This document shows positions 34,201 through 41,952 of a stretch of DNA of 64,000 nt, one piece after another. Within the stretch, counting starts at the first letter, position 1. Every line of letters begins with the position of its first letter. A program made the translations under genes and the position numbers. The stretch covers positions 62,001-126,000 of the forward strand of contig NZ_JABMKZ010000021.1 in NCBI RefSeq assembly GCF_013204855.1, read 5' to 3'. The DNA is from Paenibacillus alba (lineage in GTDB: Bacteria; Bacillota; Bacilli; Paenibacillales; NBRC-103111). The notes under the pieces are model-generated. The model did not search any database. It saw only the letters and a list, made by a program, of their open reading frames with translations, and was not told the DNA's origin.

Positions 34201-34990
34201 GCATATGCGCAACTTGGTTGGCCCGCTCATTCAAGGATTCGTATGTATACGACCCCTCTTCAGAAGAAATAGAGGGGCGGCTGCCGAATCTGCCAGCAGC
34301 CTGTTCGAACATCCGATGAACCGTGAATTGTGTTGGATAATGGAACGCTGTATCGTTCAACTGGTCGTAGATCGCAAGTTCCTCATCCGACAAGAGAGGC
34401 ACCAAGCCGATATGAACAGCATCATCAGCCAATACAGCCTCGAGCAGTTTAAGATAAGCTTGTCTGAAACGTTGAACTGTAGGTTCTTTAAAAAGCGAAA
34501 CATCATATTCCATGCACATGCTGAGTCGTTGATGATTATGTGTAAACGACCAGTTCAAGATCGAATGATCCGGGGTTTCGAGTTGTTGATTGAGAGTGAG
34601 AAACGTCTCTGGGTGACTAATACCTTCTGACGATGGTCTGTCCAGTTGTCTGCGTACGGCGCTATACAGGTCTCGAAACATTTTGGCGTGTTCTACAGAA
34701 ACTAGGATTGAACAAGCTGGAAGACGATCTGCGATAGTACCGACGACGATATCATGCTCTCCGGAGAAGCGATAAATCCATGCCGCATAAATGCTTAAGA
34801 ATAATGCTAAGCGATCCTGCTGACTTGTATACTGCTTGTCGATCATGCTCCGCAAATGGGATGGCAGCTCCATTTGCAGCCTTGCATACTGATATGTTCT
34901 GGACTGGCGAGCAAAGTCTAACGGAATTTGAATCACATTGTACTCGATCTCTTTTCTCTGATCCGATGGGTTCATTCTCTCTATGGTCAT
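31274..34990 (-). CDS. Single-module NRPS-like protein: partial C, A, T, terminal reductase
   Basis: A 1238-residue megasynthase. Residues ~1-210 resemble only the second half of a condensation domain and lack the catalytic HHxxxDG. The adenylation domain (~215-730) has core motifs intact, including YTSGSTGQPKG (~374-385), YGPTE and SPTGKVERK. The carrier domain has FFEIGGDSLG with Ser779 for phosphopantetheine. The C-terminal reductase (~860-1200) has GATGYLG and the catalytic Tyr1027-x3-Lys1031, so the product should be released as an aldehyde or alcohol. By eye against GrsA the substrate code is about D-A-W-P-M-A-L-V-G-K, which I cannot assign. This C(partial)-A-T-R layout resembles Lys2-type reductases. 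It lies 17 bases after a chemoreceptor gene on the same strand. Confidence 0.88.
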   Translation of the reverse strand: MTIERMNPSDQRKEIEYNVIQIPLDFARQSRTYQYARLQMELPSHLRSMIDKQYTSQQDRLALFLSIYAAWIYRFSGEHDIVVGTIADRLPACSILVSVEHAKMFRDLYSAVRRQLDRPSSEGISHPETFLTLNQQLETPDHSILNWSFTHNHQRLSMCMEYDVSLFKEPTVQRFRQAYLKLLEAVLADDAVHIGLVPLLSDEELAIYDQLNDTAFHYPTQFTVHRMFEQAAGRFGSRPSISSEEGSYTYESLNERANQVAHMLLSKGLRKGDFVTLFMERSLDTIISLLGVLKAGGAYVPVDPEYPEERIRYIIGDTKTGYILTKQIHAERSEQLTASLGTVKEIMLVDGDLSAYAADNPQVSVDPDDLAYVIYTSGSTGQPKGTLLAHRGAVNLGTFICDKFAITEQDVLTQFATFSFDASVWEVISALYAGAHLHLLSAEERVSIEAFADAVAKAQTTIIPAVPTVFFNQLAVRLSDAGFRKLASLRAVMIAGEALYGEQVRAFQTKSNGQIDIYNLYGPTECTVGTTFHRISEPIPEKLTHIPIGTPNGNYRVYIVNQELQLCPLNVPGELLIASVGLAKGYLNQSLKTAEAFIPSPFNPDEIVYKSGDIVKLLEDGTIEYVTRRDSQVKIRGHRIEIGAIEDYLTKYPNIQDTAVIPVKEPGGQQALVGYYTTKDGSPLPASLIRTFLHDKLPAYYVPKWLVQLEEMPLSPTGKVERKKLAGYEFEQNEEQTFIDETKRPATEYQKLIAAAWEANLGKKQLSIEDDFFEIGGDSLGVIQVLVHLKPYCLQLAIQDLFQYKTMEQLAKRMEQLDQEVQYVRERSRPKAIKVLHEYPRIEQLAGASKNPANVKAAACMVLTGATGYLGSHILYELLKKSSAQIIAVIRHSPGQSAYSRLQDVMLTYFGDSLLELLKERVQVIEGDLSTPRLGLSTEDWERISGQTDAIIHAAADVRHFGSAEQFEQTNVRGTQHLIELAESKPGIQFHHISTIAIPEDLALNHLWDSVEKLNDFSPNLHLESVYSSSKLAAEKLVLAAAKRGLAVSIYRPANLTCHSVTGKFQTNIDSNAFYRMLKAMLLLGKAPEADWLVDLTPIDYASSSIVELVLKQDAIGHMFHICNPNPIPYSKLIQYVNEMGYQVETMPFDTYTRWLFDPNYVKNQEALALAMAQLEGDGAKDSEFQYGCELTLSYLGDSDFKCAASDFVFIQKLISYAVHIGYFPVPQKRREPSKLLV

Positions 34991-35007
34991 ATAGGGTATC
35001 CTCGCTC

Positions 35008-36762
35008 TTACAATTTTTTAACTTTAAATTGCTTGATAAGTTCCTTAAGATCCTCTGCTGTTGCTGAAAGAACATTGGATGATTGAACGATGGATTCTAA
35101 ATGATGTTTCTGTTCGTCGATGGAGTGACTGATTTCACTTGCATTGGTCGCTGTCTTGCTAACGGCAACACTGAGCTCGTCAGCATTCGCGGATATTTGT
35201 TCCGTGCCCGCCGATATTTCCTGTGCAGCACTGGATACATCCTGAATTTGTGCCGACACATTTTTGGTTGCATTTAAAATGTCCGTAAACAAATGCCCGG
35301 TTTCCTCCGCCATGACCACTCCTTTTTCAACAACGTGAGTACCTTCGTTGATGGATTGGGACGCTTGATGGATCTCCGTTTGCACTTCTTTAATCAACGA
35401 AGAAATTTGATCTGCGGATTGATTGGACTGCTCTGCCAGCTTGCGAACTTCTCCAGCAACAACGGCGAAACCACGCCCGTGCTCGCCTACGCGAGAGGCC
35501 TCAATCGCGGCATTCAATGCCAACATATTCGTTTGACTGGCGATACCAGTAATGACGCCAAGAATGTTCCCGATTTCCTGCGAACGGCGGTCTAACAAAC
35601 GGACCGTTTCAGAAGTCGCATGTACGAACTGATTGATGAGCGCCATCTGCTCAACCATGCTTTTCACGACGATGTCACCTTGCACAGACTTGGTCTCTAC
35701 GTCGTTTACTTCGTCGGCAACGGTCGATGAGCTGTGTGCAATCGTTTGGATCACACTTGTAATTTCCGAAATGGCCCGCGAACTTTCCATACTGGATTGC
35801 TCTTGATGCTGGATATTGCCCGTAATCATTTTGATATGCGAATTAATGGTTTCCGCATGCAGATTATTCTTTTCTGTGGTCGTATAAAGACCTTTCGCCG
35901 ATTCAGCCACATGAACAGAAAGCTCTTGTACTTTGACAATCGTATTGTTCATCGTGCTGACCATATGATTAAATTTCTTGTTAATCGTGCCAAGATCGTC
36001 CGTACCTGTCCGAAGCTCGACATCCAGATTGCCAGCGCTGACCTGTTCAATGCCTCTGATTAATTCCCGGATCGGGGACAACGTTCTTCTGACAATAAAA
36101 TATTGCACCGTAATGATCACGATGAGGGAAACAATCAGGATCGTGAGCCCGTATATTAGCAGCTTATTTAAGCCCTCAGGTATAGCACGAGCATCTGTGT
36201 CTACGGCGAAATAGGCATAGATCGCACCGCTTTGATCTTTGATCGGATATGTAATCGTTGTCCATGTCCCATAATCGTCTGCATATACGTCCGAGAACGT
36301 TTCAACTTTGGAACCCAGCATGTTTTTGACCGTTTTGGCTATGACTGGAGGCTGCTCATACATGTCTCCGATTGTTAATTTGGCTTCCTCGAGCGGCTGA
36401 ATGAGATGCGTCGGAACAACGCCTAGCGATGTTTTATTGCCGTCCTGCAGCTCAGTGCCGAATATGTAAGCCTGCGCAATCGTCGGATTGTATTTACTAA
36501 TGTCATCCATCAGCGCTCTAAGCTCTGTCTGGACAGGACCTTTAAAGCTTTTCTCCTTCATCGCCGTTTGAACTTTACTTGAATCCAGTTGCTTGAACCA
36601 GGTCTCTGTGACCGTTTGAATTTGATTGTGAAGCTGATTGATCAGAATTTTCTTTTGAATAAAATAGCTGGAAACGATAAGCAATACACCAATCAAAAAG
36701 ATATTAAAGGATGAAAGCAATAAGTTCTTTGTAAAAAAAGACATACTGATTTTTTTGCCCAT
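35008..36762 (-). CDS. Methyl-accepting chemotaxis protein
   Basis: Transmembrane chemoreceptor of 584 residues: helix 1 at about 12-32, an extracellular Cache-like sensor (~40-200, with GTWTTITYPIKDQSGAIYAYFAVD typical of sCache), helix 2 at about 205-228, HAMP, and a long signalling hairpin whose tip carries AIEASRVGEHGRGFAVV. GGAGG lies ten bases before the ATG. The stop is only 17 bases from the start of the NRPS-like gene, with no terminator between, so the two are probably one transcript. An operon pairing a chemoreceptor with a reductase-ending peptide synthetase is unusual and suggests sensing of the product or a related molecule; that link is inferred. Confidence 0.92.
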   Translation of the reverse strand: MGKKISMSFFTKNLLLSSFNIFLIGVLLIVSSYFIQKKILINQLHNQIQTVTETWFKQLDSSKVQTAMKEKSFKGPVQTELRALMDDISKYNPTIAQAYIFGTELQDGNKTSLGVVPTHLIQPLEEAKLTIGDMYEQPPVIAKTVKNMLGSKVETFSDVYADDYGTWTTITYPIKDQSGAIYAYFAVDTDARAIPEGLNKLLIYGLTILIVSLIVIITVQYFIVRRTLSPIRELIRGIEQVSAGNLDVELRTGTDDLGTINKKFNHMVSTMNNTIVKVQELSVHVAESAKGLYTTTEKNNLHAETINSHIKMITGNIQHQEQSSMESSRAISEITSVIQTIAHSSSTVADEVNDVETKSVQGDIVVKSMVEQMALINQFVHATSETVRLLDRRSQEIGNILGVITGIASQTNMLALNAAIEASRVGEHGRGFAVVAGEVRKLAEQSNQSADQISSLIKEVQTEIHQASQSINEGTHVVEKGVVMAEETGHLFTDILNATKNVSAQIQDVSSAAQEISAGTEQISANADELSVAVSKTATNASEISHSIDEQKHHLESIVQSSNVLSATAEDLKELIKQFKVKKL

Positions 36763-37116
36763 AATAATTTAGCCTCCATTTTCTTTTAACTAGAATGAAT
36801 CTAATGGACCTTCAAGGGCAGCACCCTCTTTCGAGAAATAAGAGTAAATTATTGTATATATTCGACATCATTTTATCCGAAAATCGTTGAATTGTCGAAT
36901 CTTGGAAGTAAATAACCTTATTTTATGCAATTAGAATTGTTAAATATTTTTTTAGTAAAAAAAGGACGATTTTATGGAACGCTTTCATAATTTCTAGGGA
37001 ACGAAGTAAAATGACGAATCTTGTCAAAGTTTACAATCCTTTTACCTTCCAATAATACGGGTATTAAAGTACGGGCTTATAATGAAGACAAACTAACGCT
37101 TGAATGGGGAGACTAT
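36763..37116. other. AT-rich divergent promoter region
   Basis: This 354-base spacer separates the leftward chemoreceptor/NRPS-like unit from the rightward GNAT-nitrilase/SpeD unit. It is AT-rich, with several possible -10 hexamers on each strand (TACAAT on the minus strand, TATAAT at 37078-37083 on the plus strand), but none has a convincing -35 partner. No sigma-D motif was found for the chemoreceptor. A shared control region is possible. Confidence 0.5.
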
Positions 37117-38655
37117 ATGACATCGGATCAAATTTCACAATTTGAAAAGAAAGTGATTATCCGCAACATTGAAGCCGCAGATTTCCCGAAAATTATCGCC
37201 TTGCAGCACATTTGCTTTCCGAATATGAACCCTTGGAAAATAGCGCATTTGGAAAGTCACATCCGCATTTTCCCAGAGGGACAAATATGTGTTGAGCTGG
37301 ATGGCGATATCATCGGCTCGTGTTCGAGCTTGATCGTCAATTTCGACGATTACTTAGAGCAGCATACGTATTCAGAGATTACGGATAAAGGCTTTATTCG
37401 CAACCATAACCCGCGCGGTGAAAACTTGTACGGTATGGAGGTCATGGTCCATCCAGACTATCGCCGTATGAAAATTGGCAGGAGGCTGTATGAAGCACGC
37501 AAGCGTCTGGCCGAGAAGCTTAATCTAAGGAGTATTATCGTCGGGGGACGCATTCCCGGCTATCATAAGCATAGCGATGAGATGTCGCCAAGAGAATATG
37601 CGGAAGAAGTGCTTCAGCAGAACATCTATGACCCTGTTCTTACCTTTCAAATGATGAATGGCTTCACGCTGAAGCGTATTATTACGAATTATTTATCCGA
37701 TGACGAGGACTCGATGAACTTCGCGGCTTTGCTCGAGTGGAACAATATTGACTACAAGCCAAGCAACAGCAAAACACACTATAAGCTTTCGTTCCCCGTC
37801 CGCATCTGCGTCATTCAATATATGATGAAAAAAATTGATTCCTTTGAGGAATTCGCTACACAATGCGAGCATTATGTGGATGTTTCTGCCGATTACAAAT
37901 CAGACTTTGCCGTATTCCCGGAAAATGTAACGATGCAGTTGCTCTCCTTCCTGGAGGAACGCTCGCCGAGTCTTGCCGTTCGGAAGCTAACGACCTACAC
38001 GAAGCAGTATGTTGAGTTGTTTACCGAATTAGCGGTTAAATATAATGTAAACATTATCGGCGGCTCCCATTTCGTTGAGAAAAACAACCGTATTTATAAT
38101 GTCGGTCATTTATTCCGTCGCGACGGCACGATTGAACAGCAGTACAAGCTCCACATCTCGCCGAATGAACGGCGCTGGTGGGGCATTAACGGGGGCTCGA
38201 AGCTGGAAGTATTCGATACCGACTGCGGGAAAATCTCGATCCAGCTAAGCAGCGATATCGAATATCCAGAAATCTCGCGTATTGTAGCCGAGGAAGGCGC
38301 TCAAATTATTTTCGTGCCTTTCTGCGCGGAAGATCGTCAAGCCTTTCTGCGTGTTAAATATTGTGCGCAAGCACGTGCGATTGAGAATCAAGTTTTCACC
38401 GTGACCTCGGGAACTGTAGGAAATCTTACACATGTAGACAATGTGGATATTCAATACGCGCAGTCCGGTGTATACACACCTGCTGATTTCTCCTTCCCGC
38501 GCGACGGGATCGCTGGAGAATGCAGTGAAAATACAGAAACGGTCATTATGGCCGAGGTGGATATGGAAATTTTGCAGCGTCATCGCAAGTCGACGGATGT
38601 CCTCACCTTTCGGGATCGCCGGACAGATATTTATTCCCTTCAAATTCGTTCTTAG
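37117..38655 (+). CDS. yhcX: GNAT acetyltransferase-nitrilase fusion (YhcX-like) with Cys-to-Ser change
   Basis: A fusion of about 512 residues, the length of B. subtilis YhcX. Residues ~12-215 are a GNAT domain with the acetyl-CoA loop VHPDYRRMKIGRRL. Residues ~230-510 are a carbon-nitrogen hydrolase domain with Glu in FPENV and Lys in YKLHISPNERRWW. At the nucleophile position, however, the sequence reads IQLSSDIEYPE instead of the usual CYDIEFPE, so the catalytic Cys is Ser (codon AGC). Amidase activity is therefore doubtful unless this subfamily differs. The ATG at 37117 follows GGGGAG; the upstream TTG frame is not supported. It heads a three-gene unit with an intact nitrilase and SpeD. 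Confidence 0.85.
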   Translation: MTSDQISQFEKKVIIRNIEAADFPKIIALQHICFPNMNPWKIAHLESHIRIFPEGQICVELDGDIIGSCSSLIVNFDDYLEQHTYSEITDKGFIRNHNPRGENLYGMEVMVHPDYRRMKIGRRLYEARKRLAEKLNLRSIIVGGRIPGYHKHSDEMSPREYAEEVLQQNIYDPVLTFQMMNGFTLKRIITNYLSDDEDSMNFAALLEWNNIDYKPSNSKTHYKLSFPVRICVIQYMMKKIDSFEEFATQCEHYVDVSADYKSDFAVFPENVTMQLLSFLEERSPSLAVRKLTTYTKQYVELFTELAVKYNVNIIGGSHFVEKNNRIYNVGHLFRRDGTIEQQYKLHISPNERRWWGINGGSKLEVFDTDCGKISIQLSSDIEYPEISRIVAEEGAQIIFVPFCAEDRQAFLRVKYCAQARAIENQVFTVTSGTVGNLTHVDNVDIQYAQSGVYTPADFSFPRDGIAGECSENTETVIMAEVDMEILQRHRKSTDVLTFRDRRTDIYSLQIRS

Positions 38656-38676
38656 TCAAGGGAGGCGCTTAAGCCC

Positions 38677-39567
38677 ATGTTCATGCAAACTCTTACCGTT
38701 GCAACCGCTCAGTACGGTCTGCAAGATGTCCAATCCGACGACGCATTCTGGTCCCGACTAGGGAGGAAATTACGTGAGGCAGCGGAGAATCGCGCTAAGC
38801 TCATTATTTTCCCCGAATATGTCACGGCACATTTGCTAAGCTATCAGCAGGTGATGACACATGAAGAGGCTTGCTCTCATCTAGACACATATACTAGCGC
38901 GTATATCACCTTTTTTCAGCGTTATAGCCGTGAATTGAATGTTATCATTCTTGGCGGTACCCATATTTGCCGGGAGGAAAAAGGGTTCGTCAATAAAGCC
39001 ATTCTCTTCTTCCCAGATGGCCGCATGGAGGAGCAGAATAAGCTTCATTTGACGCCTGAGGAAAGGAACCGCTGGTCCCTTGTGGAAGGAGACAAGCTGA
39101 ATATTATTGAAACGCAGTGGGGACGTTGGGCCATTCTGACATGTTATGATATTGAATTTCCCGAACTTGCCAGACTGGCTGCTGAAAGCGGTGTGGAATT
39201 AGTTCTCTGTCCCTCCTACACCGATACGGCATTTGGCTATCACCGCGTTCGCTATTGCTGCCAAGCCAGAGCGATTGAGAATCAATTTTTCGTCGTACTA
39301 AGTGGTATGGTCGGATCCCTTCCGGAAGACCGCCCGCAGGTTGACCAAGGGTACTGCCAAGCTGGCTTATTCACACCGTGTGATACGCCTTTCTCAGAAG
39401 CAGGGATTATCCGCGCAGGTGAGTTGAACCAGGATATGTTTGTGATTGCCGAGCTGGATTTCGCTAAACTTCATGAGAATCGCAAGCAAGGCGTAGTTGC
39501 TCCCTTTTATGACCGTCGACGTTTATACAAGAGAGAATTGCGCAAAATCCGAATAGAGGAGTGCTGA
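38677..39567 (+). CDS. Carbon-nitrogen hydrolase (nitrilase superfamily)
   Basis: Cytosolic amidohydrolase of 296 residues with the full catalytic triad: Glu in FPEYVTAH, Lys in NKLHLTPEERNRW, and the nucleophile Cys in ILTCYDIEFPEL. It is clearly a paralogue of the hydrolase half of the preceding fusion protein (shared RVRYCCQARAIENQFF and C-terminal YDRRRLY patterns), so the pair may work as an active and an inactive partner. GGAGG stands 11 bases before the ATG. It begins 21 bases after the fusion gene, and speD starts directly at its stop. N-carbamoylputrescine or another omega-amide is a possible substrate given the polyamine context, but that is inference. Confidence 0.87.
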   Translation: MFMQTLTVATAQYGLQDVQSDDAFWSRLGRKLREAAENRAKLIIFPEYVTAHLLSYQQVMTHEEACSHLDTYTSAYITFFQRYSRELNVIILGGTHICREEKGFVNKAILFFPDGRMEEQNKLHLTPEERNRWSLVEGDKLNIIETQWGRWAILTCYDIEFPELARLAAESGVELVLCPSYTDTAFGYHRVRYCCQARAIENQFFVVLSGMVGSLPEDRPQVDQGYCQAGLFTPCDTPFSEAGIIRAGELNQDMFVIAELDFAKLHENRKQGVVAPFYDRRRLYKRELRKIRIEEC

Positions 39568-39987
39568 ATGATGGAATATTCGACGTATGGACGTCATGTT
39601 GCTGTGGATGCTTGGGGAGTTGCGTTTGCTCACTTGAATTCGGCTGACTTGTTATGCAAGCAAATGGTCCAGGCTGCGGAAGCCAGCGGAGCCACGATTC
39701 TTTCCATCCAATCCAAACAATTCGAGCCGCAGGGAGCTACCGTTCTCCTTCTTTTATCAGAGAGTCACATGTCCATTCATACATATCCAGAAAAGGGATT
39801 CGCTGCACTCGACTGCTATACCTGCGGAGAAACCGTCGATCCGCAAGTAGCGATTCAAGCGATGCTTGATTTCCTGCAGCCTCTTTCCACTTCACTGGCA
39901 AGAATGACAAGAGGCATGGGGGCGCTCCATGTCAGCACGGCATCAGAAGCTTCCGATGCCTCCGGTGCTGCTGACACACGCAAATAA
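39568..39987 (+). CDS. speD: S-adenosylmethionine decarboxylase proenzyme (SpeD)
   Basis: A 139-residue pyruvoyl enzyme precursor. Self-cleavage is expected between Glu65 and Ser66 in LSESHMSIHTYPE, with His71 and Cys86 (CYTCGE) as the other conserved catalytic residues. GRHVAVDAWG at the start matches the class 1b bacterial enzymes, and the C terminus (MTRGMGALHVS) fits, followed by a ~20-residue Ala/Ser tail longer than in B. subtilis. It would supply the aminopropyl donor for spermidine. No spermidine synthase is nearby, and some SpeD homologues have become arginine or ornithine decarboxylases, so activity should not be assumed. The ATG directly follows the nitrilase stop. Confidence 0.9.
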   Translation: MMEYSTYGRHVAVDAWGVAFAHLNSADLLCKQMVQAAEASGATILSIQSKQFEPQGATVLLLLSESHMSIHTYPEKGFAALDCYTCGETVDPQVAIQAMLDFLQPLSTSLARMTRGMGALHVSTASEASDASGAADTRK

Positions 39988-40010
39988 GGGTTGAATCACC
40001 TAGCAAACAC

Positions 40011-40057
40011 AAAAATGCGTTGATTGAGAAGAACATTCTTCTCAACCAGCGCATTTT
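40011..40057. terminator. Strong bidirectional terminator after speD
   Basis: AAAATGCG with TTGAGAAGAA pairs with TTCTCAA and CGCATTTT. It closes the speD unit and the leftward gene fragment facing it. Confidence 0.88.
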
Positions 40058-40087
40058 GTGTATCCATATACCGCGAGTGCCACTCAT

Positions 40088-41245
40088 TCAATTGATACTG
40101 GGTGATATTTGCTCCAATAGATCTGATACATCCTCTTGAGTAAATATCCCATCTTGATTAACATCAAAAAGCCGAGATGGGTGAATAATGATCTGTACAA
40201 TATCATCAATACCAATTCGATGATCAAGCGAAAGATCCAGATTGTTGAATGTGATAACAGGTCGCCAAGGAATAGCATGGTTGAATTCATTATTGCTCGT
40301 TTTGAATGCACTGCTTTGTATAGACAATTGAACTGCCGTGGCATTCCATAGCACCGGTGAGGAAAAAGTGAGTTTAATCGTTTGATGACTGCTATCTGTT
40401 TCATCGTAGACAGCATTCATGACAGATACAGAAGCTTCATCTTCTGCAATCATGAATTTATCTGCCTGTAAGACATACGTGATGTCTAGAACCGAAGATA
40501 ATTTTATCGTGATCGTATGTCCAGCAGCGTCGCCAAAAGCTGACAAGATTGCCACATCTATGGCTCTAGGAGGAGGGACAGCTTCCAGTGCGGTAATGGC
40601 TTCTTCCGCCGCTAGTAGTCGACTTAGATTCGTCACAAAGCCTTTCTGACTTGGAGCGAGCAGCTCATACGCCGCACGAGCTGCTGTAATCGCAGGCTTA
40701 TCCGATAATACGACTTCGGCTTGACTCGGCAAATGTTCTATTTGCGTCATCACTTGCATGATTGCCTGTTCTTCCTCTTCCGTGTGATGCAAAAAAACTT
40801 CAAGCTCCACAAGGCCAACATACGCATTGTTATTCGTAAATACAATTTTTAGTTTACTCGAGGTGACGACATCAAAATTGACTGTATTTAAAAAGGCTTC
40901 GGGTATCGCCGGGGTTCTCGTTTGATTCGTTAGATCCATCCAACCGCTGCTGTCATCCCAATACTGGATCAGATAATCTGCCGGTGGCTGAACACCTCCA
41001 CCATCGTCAAATACGTATAATTTGACTTGATTAAACGTTCTAGCCGAACCAAAGTCAATAGTTAGCCAATCCTTTTCATTGCTGGAGCCATAATTGGTCC
41101 ATCGGTCACGCGGATCTTCCGTGTAAGAAATCACACCGTTCACTGTACTCCATACACGATCACAGCCACAGGTATAAGATGCTGAAACGCTTGGAAATAA
41201 AGTGGTCTCGGAACCCTCCCCACGAATACTACCAATCATATACAT
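40088..41245 (-). pseudogene. Discoidin/dockerin C-terminal fragment of a large extracellular protein
   Basis: A 385-residue frame made only of accessory domains: an F5/8-type C (discoidin) module at the start (DRWTNYGSSNEKDWLTIDFG, FNQVKLYVFDDGGGVQPP), a short helical linker (ITAARAAYELLAPSQKGFV), a beta domain, and dockerin-like calcium loops at the end (DLSLDHRIGIDD, DVNQDGIFTQEDV). There is no signal peptide, no ribosome binding site and no catalytic domain. The discoidin pattern is what normally follows the catalytic part of large Paenibacillus glycosidases. It is most likely the surviving 3-prime end of such a gene; a leaderless functional protein is less likely. Confidence 0.7.
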
Positions 41246-41256
41246 TCACTATTTGT

Positions 41257-41711
41257 TTAGGTGGAGCGATTCTCTTTCGTGTGCGCAATGACATGATTGA
41301 TAAATAGGGAAAGCAATTTCCGTATAGAACGGGTATCGATCTTCTTCATCATATTGGCAAGATGATTTTTGACTGTTTTTTCACTAATCAGGCACTGTTC
41401 CGCGACTTCACGATTGGAATAACCGTATGCGGCGATCAAAATGAGAATTTCCGATTCCCGCTGCGTAAAGTGATAGGTATCTGAAAATAGCTGCATGGCG
41501 TGCTCCGTTCTCTGGGACAGAAGGTCATTCAATTGCTTGTATTCCCTTGTCGCATTGTTCAAGAGCAGCGTCGTTCTTCATACAAGGTTTTCATGCTGTC
41601 AGGTGGCAGCTCCGCCTGTTCAGACTTTCTTTCCCTTATTAAACCATTGACAATCAGCATAATAGAAATAAAAAGAAAGCAACCTATTGCGTTCCAGATA
41701 ATCAGAAACAT
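41257..41711 (-). pseudogene. Membrane-anchored LuxR-type regulator broken by a frameshift
   Basis: Two overlapping frames look like one gene. From an ATG at 41711 (AAAGGGG upstream) comes a membrane helix (NAIGCFLFISIMLIVNGLI) and a polar linker ending MKTLYEERRCS before a stop at 41559. The other frame continues from LLNNATREYKQLNDLL into a complete LuxR helix-turn-helix (FTQRESEILILIAAYGYSN, EKTVKNHLANMMKKI). A one-base change near 41567-41575 would join them into a protein of about 151 residues. The C-terminal frame alone lacks a ribosome binding site. It lies opposite a NarL-type two-component system and may once have been a companion regulator. Confidence 0.65.
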
Positions 41712-41886
41712 TGGTAAAGGACCCCTTTTAACTCTATTTCATATACGGATGTTAGGATAAGTACAAAGTTCCATTCCGCTTAAAGTCTATCTTCATTATA
41801 AATAAAACCAATGACCTATTGTAGATGAAGAACTTCACCAATGGACACGAATTACGGCTATTTTTCGACATTAATTTCCAAAACAT

Positions 41887-41900
41887 ATGACTTAAGTCAT
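41887..41900. promoter_or_regulatory. Perfect 14-bp palindrome before the two-component genes
   Basis: ATGACTTAAGTCAT is a perfect palindrome lying just upstream of a possible -10 (TAAAAT, 41909-41914) and overlapping the expected -35 position. It is a good candidate binding site for the LuxR-type response regulator encoded by this operon. Confidence 0.5.
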
Positions 41901-41952
41901 GTTTATGATAAAATAAGGAGAGTACATATTCCTATTTCATGCGAGGTCTACT

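Noticed and set aside
36968..36990. cre-like sequence near TGGAACGCTTTCA
   Set aside because: It is one base short of the CcpA consensus spacing and is not placed against a recognisable promoter.
37021..37116. N-terminal extension of the GNAT-nitrilase protein from a TTG
   Set aside because: No ribosome binding site precedes it. The ATG at 37117 has GGGGAG at good distance and gives the length of YhcX.
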